DNA of 64,000 bases from Taenia hydatigena. Its lineage: Eukaryota > Platyhelminthes > Cestoda > Cyclophyllidea > Taeniidae. Shown here in pieces: positions 1 through 13,906 of this stretch. The notes below the pieces were generated by a model. That model saw only the letters and a list, made by a program, of their open reading frames with translations. It was not told where the DNA came from and did not search any database. The stretch spans positions 5,813,568-5,877,567 of the forward strand of contig JADWOT020000007.1 of the NCBI GenBank assembly GCA_036345935.2, in the 5' to 3' direction. The translations under genes were made by a program, and so were the position numbers. Each line of letters begins with the position of its first letter. The first letter of the stretch is position 1.

Positions 1-1310
1 TCTTTTAACACGAACAGAAGCTCTTACTGACATTTGCAAAAGGATGGATTTCTTGTGGTAAGCCATGCTTAGTGGCAAGCATTAGGTGCAGAAATGAATG
101 TATTGGATTTTTAAGTTGCTAGAAGACGCTTTTAGATTACCTCGAGCAATACCAGCAGGTTTTTGTTGCAGAGATGTTATTCATTGCTACTCGCCTTGCA
201 TACGCGAGGGGCACAGCGAATAATGCTACCAAGATATGACTTGACTGAAGAATACTAGAGCTTGCTTTTTGCGATCCAATTTTAACCTAAAACAACTTAT
301 TTAACTTCTGGAGAAACAATTAGGTACGTACATAATATGAGAGCTTGATTATTGCACCTTATATATCTCGAGTCCTCCCGGAAGTCTTATGATAGAACAT
401 ATAGCGCTAATGAATGGACGAATTTAGAGGCTATCAGCAAGGCTTTCGTGCCATGCTGCAGAATGAGAGTCAACCAATAGAGGCTGAAGTATATGCATGC
501 ATTAATGGAGAACGAAATGGCTTATCAAATCACTGCGCGTTACCTTGTTGACATAAACAAATTAGTTGTCAAGTTGTGATAATAATTAGACAACTATAAC
601 TGGCACAAAGACAATCTGGGCACTTTCTATGTCATCACAGAAAATAGCGGCAGCAAAATAATGGCTCTACTTTGACAAAATTTGCTAAATAATTCCCAAG
701 TGCCTCCTTTATGACTATAGTCCGAGAAATCAGTAACACTTATTCGCCATTTTGAACAAACAAATTTCTGCGAACCGACTCGCCTGCACTCCAGAAAACG
801 AGAGGTATCCTTTTAGGAGGTATCGAAGGTTAGCCCTTATATGCCTCAACACTCACAAATGGCGAGCAGATTAATAGACAAGAAACTGACTTGCTAATGT
901 CATTTAAGCAGTAGAACTTATGATCTGAGCGTGCATACGTTGATTTGAGTGATTAGTCGACAAAACAAATTCCATTCCTCAATCAACTGCGCATCATTTT
1001 TGCCACCGGTCCAACGGAAACATCGGTTTCAAATATTGTTGTCCATTTTTTCGAGTATTAGAGTGCACAACACAACAGAAACGGTTAATTTGTTTTAGTG
1101 TACCTAAAAATTAGGTAAATATTTTGGAAATAGGTGACAGATTTTTGCTGAAAAGTGTAATATTTCATTGAGTAAGAGAACGAATGCGAGAATCTACTGT
1201 ACAGTAGAACAACGGTAGCACGTTTCTTAAAGAATTTTTCGGAGTCGTGGAAGCCAAAAAGGATTTACACGCGATCATTTACTAGCACCTCAAGCAGGAC
1301 CCAAACCTAC
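1..1310. other. non-coding, nothing recognised
   Basis: AT-rich DNA with stop codons in all frames. I see no exon with credible splice borders, no RNA gene and no clear repeat. Confidence 0.5.
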
Positions 1311-1319
1311 GCAGAAAAG

Positions 1320-2190
1320 ACACATTGAACACCCAGTCCATCGTCTTTCCCACCCGGCCATCGAGAAACCTTTCTAATTCCCCCATCCTTTGTCGCCGGC
1401 GCCATGCGGACGTGGCCTGCATCTTTGCACTACTTGAGCTCACCACAGCACAGCAGCAACGTTACCATTGCCAACACTGCAAACATTGTCATCCATGGTC
1501 TTTGCACGGATGACTAAGGGCGTTAGACTGAAGACCCAAATGCCCCGGCTCCGTCCTGGCTCGCGGCAGGGTCGTTATTGCACTCTCACTACACAACCTT
1601 TTCTTTGCATACGTCTCTATGCATCCGGGTACGGTGGAAAATGGACAACTGTAAAGGCGCTTAGAGTGAAGTAAAGTAGGCTGTCTGTCGCTTGCGTGGA
1701 AAGCAATAACTGCTACCGCATTGCACGTGAGAATCATACTCTCGTCAATATACTCAATGGAACCACGATCCGTCGCCTTAATCGTCTGACTACCGCGGCA
1801 GGTCACCACTTGCACACCTGCCCACCTTAACACCACGCACACCGTCAATGCCCTCAGTGCTGCGCTGTGCGCACTCTCCATGCTTCGGTCATTCTGCCAA
1901 CCTTACTCGCCGTCTCCTGTTCACAACTTTACCAGTGCCCTAACAACGCTATTCAAATGACCACCGCTCCTAATTTTCCGGTGCACCCTATAGCTAAACT
2001 CACTTGCTTGAGTAGCTGCATGACCTACGTCCTGAAGCAATGAAAGCACCTGTGGTTCAGTAGCGGTGTTCCAAATGCCACCCGCCCACTGCACACTGGA
2101 CATTACGCAGTGTCGTAGGATGTGGTCTGGCGCGATGAATTGTATTGTTGCTGGGGCGATTGTCGGTATCAGCAAGCGCGACAGCATGTG
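1320..2190. other. GC-richer patch, gene content unresolved
   Basis: This patch is visibly richer in GC than its flanks, which lengthens open frames on both strands, including one of 130 codons on the minus strand. None of the frames matches a family I know, and I could not chain them by splice sites of compatible phase. It may be an old exon-containing or repeat-derived segment, or simply a composition shift. Confidence 0.25.
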
Positions 2191-4670
2191 GACTAATATG
2201 AGGCTCTTTCCCTTTATCTGTATGTAAATTTACATGTCGGGGTTACGTGCGAAGCTGAGTCACTTATGCTGATGACCTCACTTTAAGCCTAAGTGTCCGA
2301 GATTATAGTGGTCTTGCGATGAGCCGTAGGTTCATGGTGGAGGTGAGTACAATTGGCAATTCTGCACCTAATTAAGATGAACGCACAGTTTGGAGGCCAC
2401 AGGTGTCCACGCGGAATTGCCTGAAACGAATTCACAACAAGAAAAACCCAAATAAATTGAGACTTTCTATTCCCACGAGTCTGCCCGGCGGGTCAAGAAT
2501 TATCTCCCTAGGTTAGAAAGTAACTAATGCATGAGGGAGAAGTGCATTCTGAAGTACGAAATTAGCCAGAAAAATTTTATATGATGAACTACCAGTAGGG
2601 ATGTAATATGAAATGAAGCCCTTATCACTAGTTCCAACAATAATACTAGATCCTGTGTAATATTGAAGTACACTGGCTTCTGTCTTAAAAGCAAAGTGAT
2701 TGCCACACGACCAGACTGAGTTCATTTATCAGAGCTGCATTCCAGGTAGTCGTGGATGAACTCAAAGCGGTTCTCTAGCTTTATACTAAAAAATTGCGCC
2801 ACAAAATCAGCAGCAAATAGCAGGTACTGTTGCTGAACTCTAATTACATCGTGCATTCTGCCTCCTAGTCAAGAACGTGTTGCAGTGAGAAACCGCTTGA
2901 TTTGAGAGAACGTGCAAGTGGTCTTCTATGCGCACCCGAGACGCACTAGCTTTTTACCACCGCCACTAAATTTGGCCATGCTCTTTGTTGATTAACTTTG
3001 CTAAACAACCGCCCATCAGTTGCGTACTCATTCATGTGCTGCAGTATTACCCTTCAATAGGTATCTTTTTACTGCACCCAAGCTCACACCCCTTCAATGC
3101 AGTGAATTAAAAGTGAATTTAATCTATTCTTTGCGTTAACTCAGGCTTAGAACTGCAAGCTAAAAGTGGAGAGCATTGCTTCGAGCAGATTTCCGAGTTT
3201 TCGTTAAGCCAGTAAAAGGTTGACAAACTATTTTGGAATTGATGCAATTTTCAGTAGCAAATAATAGCTAATTTGAAGTGCTTCCACTTGGATTAACTTG
3301 CTAAAGCGTTGGTCGAGACATCCAGGCAATGGCAATTTACATCAGTTGTAGCCGGTTATTGCGTTGCCGAAGTAAAATTAACATTGTCTGCTTTTGAAGC
3401 TGCTGCAAATGGGAAAAGTCAGTTTGCATTCCCTAGTGGAGGTATAATGCGACACTTTGATTTAAGGCCATGCGGTTCCAAAGTTGCCTCTCAGCTTTAT
3501 TTCGAACAAATTAGTAAATTATCACTAACGATGAAAATAGACTGACCTAGGTGGGTTCGCGACGCGTGGGGTGAATAAAATTTACTGGCAAACATTCACA
3601 GGCCAATGGTTTTGTACGTGTTTTGTTTGCGCTTTGAAGAAGCAAGTTTGCTTTATTACAGTGCATAAATGCTGCACACGCTTGTTCAGCTACAATTTTT
3701 TAGGCGAGAAGCGCCAGAAAATACGAACCTCGTGCTGAATGGAGTACCATCGGTTTCCGAAGAGGATACGTACCATGAGCGTGCCGAGTCTGCAATATTT
3801 GTACCCATTTAATAACAATCATGCCATTAAATGTGTCTTGGTCCCGCTCGTCAAATCGTTTGATTGGCATGAATACTAGAGCAGACTTTTCCAATTAGTG
3901 CTATATGGTGTCAGTTTTGCGCATGTGCATTAATTTGAGTACCGCCAAACATACTCAAGAGCGCTAGCAGGCAAAGTCACTGGCGCCACGCAATTCATCC
4001 ACTACTCTTTTAGCTTGTGTCTTCAAATGACTGCTTTCACAAATTTCGAAATGCGACTATTTTTGCCTTCACTTATAATGGGAATTAGATAAATAAAGGG
4101 GCATTTGCTTAGTAAATGAGCGTCTGTATCGTCAAAGCAAAATTAATACCTTCTGGCAGACCTGTCATTATTTTTGGAAATAACACTGCAGTTTCTCCAA
4201 AGACCGTAAGCAATGGGTCTCTAAGTGGTGATTAAGAAAAAAAATTCCGATTCTTAAGTGGTTATGATGCTGCGATGATAATGCAAACCACCAACCACGA
4301 AGTGCCACTATATAATGCACTGATTGTTGCAATTTTACATCTATATTACCCAATTTTGTTCAGTAGCAAGTATTTTGTGGGTGAAATTGATGCGACTGGG
4401 GAAGAGGAAGCGACTTCACTGGCACTTAATTTCGTCATCGATTTTCCTTCTCACATGGCATCGGTGGTGACGACTTGATTGCTTGGTTTCTAAATTCTAA
4501 CAAATATGAAGCCAGCTGCAGTGGTCACAACACGGAGTAAAGCATGGCTCTCCTATTATCACCGAAAGATTGAAAAAAGCCAGTGAGACCAGCACATGAA
4601 AGACCTAATGATGAGTTGCAAAACAATCGCCGTCGCAATGGACACATACTCCAATGGGTTAGATCCCGTC
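2191..4670. other. non-coding, nothing recognised
   Basis: AT-rich sequence with only short open frames (under about 80 codons) that look random. No RNA gene or strong repeat was seen. Confidence 0.5.
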
Positions 4671-4689
4671 TTCTCTTTTACGTAAAACA

Positions 4690-5540
4690 CTTAGTTGAGG
4701 TAGACGAACACACGCATCCAACTACCACGGTAGAATAAGCAGCAGCAGTGGGTGCATAGATTTTCATCTCCCTCCTCGTGATCAGAGAAAAATGGTGGAT
4801 GCGCTCGATATGCACCAACCCAACAAATCCCACACACAAATTTGTGTCCACACTACAAGCATAATGACACCGATAGGATAGCTGCAGCCCTAACACCATC
4901 ATTATTCATATTGGTCAAATATTAAATAACAGTTGCATGACCACATTTTCTGCTGGCCAATCAACAATCGAATTCGCTACCTGGCAAAGCAACTAATGCA
5001 TCTATCCCACACCCTGTGCATTTGACGACTCTCCCCACTTTTCACAATTCGACGATACGCTTACTACCATCACTTCGTGTGTATTGGGAAACAAAAGCAT
5101 CCAAATCCTCTTTAACCAACCTCGTGATAAATTAACAATAATTTTACCATCTTAAAGCCCAAAGAAGCCAAAAAATTACAGTTAAATATAGCTATCACAG
5201 AATCTAAACCATGAAAATGCTTTATTTCTCTGAAATAGATCGACTTCAGTAGTCGAAGATCTCTCGCACAATATCCAGCTTATCGGTCTTGCTGTCCACA
5301 CAGTCAAATAGCAACACCAGAAAATGCACGTGAATCGATATCAATAGCGTCGAGCCTGATTGCAACCTAGGCGCCGCCATTTATCCCACAAAACACTACT
5401 ATTGCAGCTCGTAAACAGCACTCGAAATGCTAATCTCCCCAAAAACTGTGGACCAAGTCACTGTGGACCACAACTTCTGACATTTCGCGGGGATATTCAA
5501 AAGTGGCAACAGGTGGCAACACTTGTGCTCTTAAATGGGG
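4690..5540. repeat. dispersed repeat family Z, copy 1
   Basis: Two parts have diverged matches elsewhere in the window. About 4,750-4,910 aligns with about 61,350-61,490; shared landmarks are GATGCG-TCGATATG and, further on, ATGACACC. About 5,280-5,520 aligns with about 33,400-33,620; shared landmarks are AAATAGCA, AAATGCACG and CAAAACACT. The order suggests fragments of one longer old element. There is no coding potential I can name. The match is by eye and ends are approximate. Confidence 0.45.
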
Positions 5541-6100
5541 AGCAATCTGGCGTCATCTACAGACCCACCTTCCTTGTGAGGACGAGTGACGCACCTCAGC
5601 TATTACTAGTGCGTTGTCCTTAGGTAGGATACACCATCAGTGCAGGCTCAACTGCGCAATGGTTGGCGATGCACCTCCGGTGCTGAATATCCCTACCGAT
5701 ATCTTCGACGCAGTCAGAGCGAGGTGCGTAGGATGTTTCGAGTGGTTATGAGGATGATCTGGATAACAAGAGAGCGCAGTTGGAGACCCAGGCAAATTGT
5801 CGTGATTCCAAAGGTATTTAGTTGGTTGCACGCAAGTCATAGAAGAAAGAATAGGGTGGGTGATAGTAACACATTCAATACAAAGCGCAAGGATTCTCTG
5901 TTTGAGTATTTTAGATCACTTCTGGACCAAAAGTAATGTTTAACTCAACGCAACTATAATGAAAACAATCAAGTAAGTCAGGGCCAACGCTATTGTATCC
6001 CATAAAAATAAGGGAAACGATAATTTGCAAATGTTAATTAGTACAGCAGAATAGAAGACGAACAATGAACGCATGGAAGTACAAATCACAAATTATCACA
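5541..6100. other. non-coding, nothing recognised
   Basis: A plus-strand open frame of 98 codons spans much of this stretch, but it has no family resemblance and no splice context, so I do not call it a gene. Confidence 0.3.
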
Positions 6101-6104
6101 AGTA

Positions 6105-6262
6105 AACGTGAATTCGAACCCACTTCTGGTGAGGGTTAGACGCCACTTACTGGTACGCTGCAGCTACCTCCGTAGGCCCACTAATCCGCTCACAGCATGC
6201 GCCTGCGTGATTGTATTCAGGCTGCAGATTGTTGGCCTCCGGTCGCGATGATGGTGAATAGA
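6105..6262 (+). repeat. 5'-truncated copy of the tRNA-Leu-derived element
   Basis: The sequence after a B-box-like TTCGAACCCACTTCTGG motif (about 6,112) matches the tail of the tRNA-Leu-like element at 7,503-7,722. Shared marks are the ACTGGTA-GCT segment, GCATGCG and GGCTGCAG/ATGCTGCAG followed by TTGTTGG. The tRNA head upstream of the B box is not recognisable here, so this copy looks truncated. A short motif with a partial tRNA end and a shared tail is the usual form of an old SINE. Confidence 0.4.
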
Positions 6263-7480
6263 CACAGATGAGTCGGTAGGTGGACAGCACTGGAAGGAGA
6301 CAGGCGGATCGGTCGGCTGATAAATGAACCGCTTGTCTGATAACAATGAGTGGATGGGAGGGGAAGAATGATGGCTGTGCGAGCGCAGACATGCAAAAGT
6401 ATTCGTTGAGGAAAAACGTGTGTTTAGTGAGGGATGATGATGTCGGAAGGAAAAAGGGGGTGTGGGGGCGTGGTGCAATGAGGGTAGAGATAGATGACGG
6501 ACAATGGATGGTTGACAGTAGAATAAAAGGGAGAAAATGAACTGCATTGACTGACATTGTGTTGCTCTGCGCTGCAAAACGGTGGCTGGCTGGTTAACTG
6601 AACGGTTGGGTGAGTGGGTGGAAGGCCTGGTGGCCTAGAAGTACAATATTCGCTTAGGGTGTTAATGATACCGACCAGTCTCGTGTATGCTTGACATGCC
6701 TGACTCTACTTGTCACTCCGTAGCCGCTGGTTGAGCTAGTGATGATGAGGCGTGCAGGTGTTACTGCATGTAACACGATAATGTGCCCTGCCCTTCATCT
6801 CTTATATCCACCGATATATGGGGACGCGAATGCCTTTAACATTATTGCATGTTGGTGCTTAGGGGATGCGTATTATTTCTTCCCCTAATCGCAGATAGGA
6901 TTGTTCAGGTGAGTAACACCAGAGTGCGACTATAACGGTAACAGCGGTGATGGCAGATGCATTCTACAGCGCCGCAGATGGATCAGGTGTGGGAAGCAGT
7001 GTGCTGTAGCATGCGTTATTCTGAGAGGTACGGGGTGGGAAAGGAGCCGTTGTTATTGTAAGCTTGGTAGACTTAGGTAGCAAAGCCTAGTAGTCCTGGT
7101 CCCGGAGGTGTGAATCCGAGCTCCACGTTGGACGACATGGAATTGATTGAGTGTTTCGGGTGAGATGGTGCAGTTGGACGGTTGGGTGCAGCTCCGATCG
7201 TGGTTGTTCCCACTGTTCTATCTCGTCTCTGTCACTGGCACTTGATGACGTATTTATCAGTGCTGTTGTTCGTTGTTCCACCCTGCATTCGTCGTCAAAC
7301 TGAGTGTGGCAGCAGATGCACAACGTCGCAGAGTAGAGCTTGCAGGTAGTCGACTTTTGACAACACTCATTTTGGTTAGTGGCGAGGCAAGTTGGCAGTG
7401 TTGCCACTAACGTGATGTGTGGCGAGGTGGAATGTGAGTGAAGTGGGGTAGGGTGGGAAGTGGAAGATTGAGAAAAGGCC
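6263..7480. other. GC-richer segment with degenerate GGTTGAGTGGG-type repeats
   Basis: The plus strand is G-rich, with loose recurrences of GGTTG, GTGGGTGG and GAGTGGATGG, for example around 6,580-6,630. Two overlapping minus-strand open frames of about 136 codons (6,147-6,577) are an effect of this composition: both frames stay open at once and neither resembles a known family. No gene is called. Confidence 0.4.
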
Positions 7481-7502
7481 GCATAATGTGGCGAATCGCT
7501 TC

Positions 7503-7722
7503 GCTAGGATGGTTGAGTGGCTGGGTCGGCGGACTTTAGGTCCACTTAAGAGACCTCCGCGTCGGTTTGAACCACGCTTCTGGCATGTTTGAGACCCGTG
7601 CCCACTGGTATGCTTTGCATCTGTTCCTGTAGGTCTACCAATCCATCGGCACTGCATGCGTGAGCCCTCTTTTCCATGCTGCAGTTTGTTGGACGTATTT
7701 CGCGGTGTTGGTAGATGCACGC
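7503..7722 (+). repeat. tRNA-Leu-derived SINE-like element
   Basis: Positions 7,503-7,585 fold like a class II tRNA with a leucine head. The acceptor strand GCTAGGA pairs fully with TTCTGGC (two wobbles). An A box with GGTTGAGTGGCTGGGT follows, then GGACTTTAGGTCC in the anticodon region, a long variable arm, and a B box with GGTTTGAACC. The anticodon stem-loop is out of register: a five-base stem leaves only a five-base loop, and a seven-base loop leaves a mismatch. The T stem has a mismatch too, so a working tRNA is unlikely. About 135 bases after the tRNA part are shared with 6,112-6,262, which favours a SINE over a gene. Confidence 0.55.
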
Positions 7723-7729
7723 TAGTGAG

Positions 7730-10700
7730 TGAATGCAAGTTCACACAGCTCTAATGCGGTGATTTTCGTCCCTCCCATAATATACTGGCGTTTACTTCAG
7801 AGTTTATTCTCTTTGCTACGGGCACTTGTGATGAGTGCATAATCCTCTACTCCGAACAAAATTTATATCTAATCGTAACCTTGGATCTATTCAATTCGCC
7901 AGTAAAAATCTGTGCTATTGCGTAGAGACATGCGAGTCAAAATTCATTACATTCGGTGGCTTCATGACACTGATGTCTGCTTTCTCAGTTAACTGGTTTA
8001 GCGAGCCACGAAAAATCGTCGCATGTAGGTTGGAGCTCTTGCCACTTTAATCCAGGTTAATGGCATGCCATCTTTCCATTCATTTCTGCATTAGTTAGGT
8101 GATCATTATTCTTCCATTGATGAAGATGGCCACAAAATTTAGGACTGGAATGCTTCATGATTTTTATACCTTTATTAAGGCTCCTGTCCGGATCTTAATT
8201 GGCCCAGATTTATTCAAACCAGTAATAAGCTTCAGGTAGAGTAGTTGTGCACTGCGAGTGTGGTGAGATGGATGGCATAACGTTCGAAAGAAATCCATTC
8301 AGTACGCGGTAATTACAGGGCAAGAACGGCATTTCACTCACAGTCGTCAAGAGCTAGATCGAAATAAGCAAATGGTGCTTACGTGCGAATTGGCTCGCAA
8401 CTGCCTTTTCTGAAAAGACATGCATCCTCCTTATCTAGATCTTTACAAAATGCGCATGATACTGCCTCATTAAAGCATTATAGTCATTAGCGTATGCATA
8501 TAAAGAGGTGATGCACGTAGTGGCTTCCTTATATTGCAACGAATTGGATGCACAAAAATTAAGTTGGCTTGGTATTTGGCCTTACTCGATTACAGAGGTA
8601 AATGCTCTAAAAGCCTAAAATGATTTTCCTGTTTCCTTTTCAGTACTTAGTGTCGTGAAGTCAATATCAACAAAGTCCGATGGGATCCAGAATTAAGACG
8701 CAGATCACTCCAACGTAGAGGAGGCGTGGTAGTGAGGAATAAACTTGCAAGCTTGGCACCTTTCTCACTTAGTAAATCTGCTGGCAGAAACGACTGCCTG
8801 TAGAACATGCCGGGAGCTCTAATTACTCATATGAAGAGCAGCGATTTCATTGCCAATTGAGACACGTCGACGGAGTACCTTTGTCCCAAAGCATGTAAGT
8901 CCATTAACTAATTCCACAGCCAAATTATGACAGAGCCAGATCTTTTTGCGGGTGTGGTAACTTAGTTAGTTTTAGCAAGGTCCAAAACAAAGCCCTGAGC
9001 TGTTATTTTGTTCATAATTATGATACTACGTCTCTGTTGCAATTACTGCTGGATAATATTCTTTTGTTTTTAATGGTCCGTGCCGCTCATTGCTAGCAAA
9101 GCCCTGAAAACTTACTCCTCTCATCGGAAGTGTCAGAGATGACCCGAAGCGCAGTATCGGTGGCTGAAGCTAACCATTAATATGACCTAAGTTAAGCCTA
9201 CGGCTCCTTCCTGCCCAGTTCTATGCTCCGGTGCATAAGCGATACTGAGCCAAAGTGTATTGATGTGTCTACCGATTACTTAAATAAGGTCCCCATCCAA
9301 ATAAGCTAAGTTGAGCTAAAATTAATGCTCTACGGATCACAAAATGAGGCTACTACTGTTAGTAAGCTTAGATCTAAGGCTAGTGGAAACCAGTTATCTA
9401 ACCGCTGTTTAACCCTTGCCACACGTTTCAACAATAAGCAAGGACAATATTGGTAGGACAGTTCCAGCAAAGCATCTCGGAAGTAACCGGTGAAGTTTCC
9501 AGCTACCTATGCATATATACGTAGAATAAAACGCTTTAATAAGTTCGCTGGTAAGGTTGGAGTGCGATAATGCTACCGGAAATCTTTGAGAATAAGTTTA
9601 ATTAGGTATGCCGAGGTTGGGTAGAAGTAATTAACCTTTGACGTTGGAATGGCTGTTGATGAATTGATCTTTTTCGGACACTCATTCCTAGACGTTGCCT
9701 AAATTTGGCTTTCATTAAAACCTCTCCGATTGGCCGTGGACATAAATGCATAGGTTTGGAATGCTGTGTTCATAGCTCATTGATTTCTTCATTGACTATG
9801 GACACACAAAGCAAACCGAGGCATGCAAATTATTTACACATACAATTGTAAAACTGTGGGAAATCATCGGCCTAACTCTGTGCATCGTTCATGTATATGT
9901 CATGGGGCCTAACCATTTCGCTATCCTACTTCGCAAGTTTGCAGACGTTAATGAGTGATTGCGTTTAAAGTTCCCACAAGAAGACACATCTCGTGCGCCC
10001 CAAATAGGCATTCAGATTCGGGTAGACGTTTCAAGCGCTTGACCCGTATGATTAAAAGGATATCAACATGATTGGCATCGGTGATGGTAATTGTAAGGAT
10101 GTCGCTATTGTATAGCGCCCAGTCAAAATGGGCAGCATATACCTCCATAAGATTTCATCACATCAAATCTGTTCTTTTGTTGATAGTTACAAACGACGCA
10201 TAAGTTGTATTGACTATGCTGGTCACCTCATTGTGCACAGCAATCGTGTCTCCATCTGAAATCTACGGTCACTAGGGCTCCCAGGCGACAAAGTAGGCAT
10301 TGTCATCATGATTTTTTTTTGGAGTCGGTTTATATCGTACTCCTGGGAAGTAAAAGAAATTGGCGTTTTCCCTCAAATCCAGAGAATTCATTTCACTTCA
10401 ACTAAGGCATCTTGACAGGGGCTGTCAGGCTTAAGTCAATGACTATAGGTTTATTTCTGAAAGGGTGAGTACTGCAATGCGTTTCTTCGTAGCATCCTAT
10501 AACATGCATCGCACAATGTGTGGATGAACGGGGCGGATGCACCAGTGCACATAGGAAGGAACGGGTAAAGGAGAGCAGTTAGTTGAATGCGGCATTGTCT
10601 TAGCAAAATTAAACTCCCTGCGGCTTCAATACACGCGCTCCTGACAGTCGATCAGAACCGATTTGAAGGATGCTAACAGGTTCTTTGATTTGTTGAGTAA

Positions 10701-13100
10701 TATACAGTGGTAACAGGCAAGATTATTTAAAAGCAGTAATTTGCCATAGTTTATAATCTGTCCAGCATCAACTGTTGGATAAATATTGTCATGTAATTAC
10801 TAGCTCTGCGCAATATTTAGTGTCCGCTATCACTTTTCTTGAGTCCATGCTCTAGAATGGCAACAAATTGTTGTAAACAACGGCACTTCTTTAGGCTCAA
10901 CGCCAAACTTGCGCCTCACAGGCAGTCTAATAACAAAGTTGGATTGGCATCATGCCCCCAGATATCGACATCAAAGACGAAGAAATCACTGAGATAAATC
11001 ATACTTTTCTTAAAAAACAAAAGTAATTATGCTGGATGCATCAGACATTGAAGGGTGGACGCCACGTTTGAATCCAAATTACATTACTCCAACTTCATGC
11101 ACCGCAAATGGCAATGTAAAAGCTGGCTTCCATCTGTTCCACTCTGCCACTGCCACATTCTATTATCCTGAATTTGAATCAAGGATGTAGGCTAAGGGGA
11201 ATGCGTCCGTCTTAGTTACAATGCTCAGATTCCTATGGTTCATGCACGATTGTGTGCTACGGCTGATATTTTTAATTAGCAAGATCGCAGAGCCTCACGG
11301 TGACTTTGACAATCGCGTAACTATATTTTGAGCCATCTCTTCCATTAGGTGGCTTGCTTCTAGTAAAGGGGATGGTAGGCGTCTATGTGGTCAATAGATA
11401 AGCCTAGCTTCATCGACACCCATCGTATTCTTCACAAAACTTTTTCAACCCTGTTTGACGCTTTGTCATGGTAACGTGTTTGCGTGCTTGCTCAGCAACT
11501 CGCAGTGCACATTTTCTCTAGTTGCCGGTAACAGGAATCGGCTGTGTGCAAGTATACCTAGTTTATTAATTGGTATGACTGCGTTCTTGAAGGGGACACT
11601 GCAACTGTTATCTACGATTCTGTCATTAGCGGAACAGCTGGATTGGCGTTGGTGCCTTACTAAGTGGATCATGTGATTTTCGGGAAATTTACAACGACTT
11701 GGATGTTGTACAGAAAATTGGCACAAGATTTTGCATCTCAGGCCAGTTCTGGACACTGATCAGCTTTTTCTTTTCATGCTGTTTTCTGATGATGCGTAGT
11801 GCTGCTTTATTAACCCGTGACTTGTCAACTTCTAGAGGACACTTGAGTGAGTCGATCTACGGTAGCGTACAGTTAGGAGGAAAGTAACCTGAATACAGGT
11901 CTCGCGCATGTCACTCTTCCATCGCAGTCAGATGGATTCTAAGATCCAGCAGCTAGGTTGGAATATTTAGCCCAATTTTGCGCTGGAAAGGAGAGCTTGC
12001 TGCGAATATGCAACTAATCAAGCTCGATTTTCAACTCGTAAACCACATTTATGAACAGTCTTTTCTTTAAAGCAATTTCCCATTTTTAGACAATGTACCA
12101 ATCGTCGTTGGTTATGTCGTCTATTAAATGGGGAATGAATGTATCAGTCGTCAAAATCAATTTAAATGAACCCTGTTCTCATGATGAACGGTTAATCTCG
12201 TGGCCCTATTACGCCTACAAGAAAATTTGGCGGTGAGGCAAGATAAATTCACTCTTAGTTGAGCTGCTTTCAAGCACGCGAAGCAAACGGCTACTAGTCA
12301 TGCATTTGCGCGTATCATCCACAACTTGTCTATTTTTCTCTTTCGATAAACGTGTAAAAACATTTTAATAAATGAAATGTGCGCAGGTATATCTATGGGT
12401 TTAACCATTGTCTTACAAACATTTCAGCACACTGGCCGGGGTGTCGCTAGCAACCAGGAGGTTTTATTCATAACGGATTTCTTACCACTTTCAAATGAGA
12501 AAAAAAATATTGGTGGTGAGAAGTAGCCAGTTGATCAGATTTTGCGGAAAACTCACAGGGCACCGTTGATGCAAATCTTCCCTTAACCTCACTTCTGCTC
12601 ACCCAGCCACACCATATGCCTTACTCTATAGAGTGTTCTAGCTTTCACACAGCAAACGGTTCCTTCTATTTAACTATCTGTTGCATTTGACTGCGTAATA
12701 ATTGGGTCATAAATCCATTCCCACCTATCCATAATCCAAAGCCTGCTGTTTAAAAACTTCTCACAGACACTGTTGGCTAATTTCTCCACAGCAATTAAAA
12801 TTCAAGTGAGTGCTGATTCCACATTCCTCAAGTCATATATTACCTCCTATGCACAACATTCTAGTCAATTTATGCATCTCGTTGGCCCACTACCGTCGAT
12901 GACTCCCACAACTGGTTCTCCTATTCATTCTGCTACATCCGACTGGTAATATCACCTGACCTGGCCGGACCTCATCTAAACCAAAACGCAGGTGCACTCT
13001 TCTTCGAATTAAGTTAACAATCGCTAAATCCACCCCAACAAATCAAGTATCGTTGATGCCGAATATGCTGATACCTTAAATTCAACAGTTCCGTGCCGCC
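7730..13100. other. non-coding, nothing recognised
   Basis: A long AT-rich stretch. Open frames are short (the longest about 96 codons, minus strand at 11,466-11,756) and appear random. I saw no RNA gene and no clear repeat. Confidence 0.5.
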
Positions 13101-13766
13101 CCACGCCCCTTCACTCGCTCAGGCAGTCACTCACCCACTCATCAACAAGTACATACCAACAATCCACCCAACTTGCCCTTCGACTTCAGTCTGCCTGGTA
13201 GCTGATGGATCGGTAGTTTCCGCACTTAGGCAAATGAAATTCTACAATGTGACTATAAATTATTGATAACCATCTATCGATAAATAATTGTGCGCATGTA
13301 TTCATCCTGATGCCTATTTGTGGGTCTTTGAGCGTTTCCTCGTACTTATGCACTCAGTTTTCAGCCTTGCATTCACAAATAAACTAACTTCGTTGTAATA
13401 ATATTATTAGATAAAACACTGATGGAGTGTGTAAGATGGGTGATAGTAGGAGGAATGCTTCAGTGTTTAGGTTGATTGAAGGCAGTGCTAGTTCGCTGAT
13501 GCAAAGTTGGCATCAACGCAGGAATTACGAAACGCTACAGGCCGTGGTAACATCCTCCTCTATTCAATCTCAAGCCAGTGAGGAGATGTATAATGCAGTT
13601 TTGGTCGTTGTGACATGCCTTAGCAGCTACATGCTTTTGTGCACACATATTGTAGAGACGAAGTGGGTGAAGCGCAGGCAAGGAGAGGAAGTTGCGTCCA
13701 AATAACAAAGTAAGAAAGGTTGGATTGGCAGAAGGACGTGTAAAATTGTAAAACATGCACGCAGTT

Positions 13767-13830
13767 TGACCGTTTAGTGTACGCAGTAGATTAGCACGTC
13801 AGTCTCCGAGGGTCGCGAATTCGAGCCCTG
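13767..13830 (+). repeat. tRNA-Lys-like relic in left direct repeat
   Basis: Homologous to the better preserved element at 26,727-26,797, but with a few bases deleted in the anticodon loop. The B-box region GCGAATTCGAGCCC is kept. It cannot form a complete tRNA and is best read as a SINE head or tRNA pseudogene. Confidence 0.45.
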
Positions 13831-13906
13831 ATCTGAGCAGCGCTACTCACCGCAATTTACCATTAAATTCCTAGTGACCAACGGCGATTGAATAGCTGCA
13901 TCCGTG

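Noticed and set aside
6147..6577. Two overlapping minus-strand frames of about 136 codons
   Set aside because: They overlap in different phases within a G-rich, loosely repetitive patch. The length is explained by composition, and the Ser/His/Pro-rich products match nothing.
13427..13705. 92-codon frame in the left direct repeat
   Set aside because: The right copy carries an in-frame stop and frame differences, so it is not conserved as protein.
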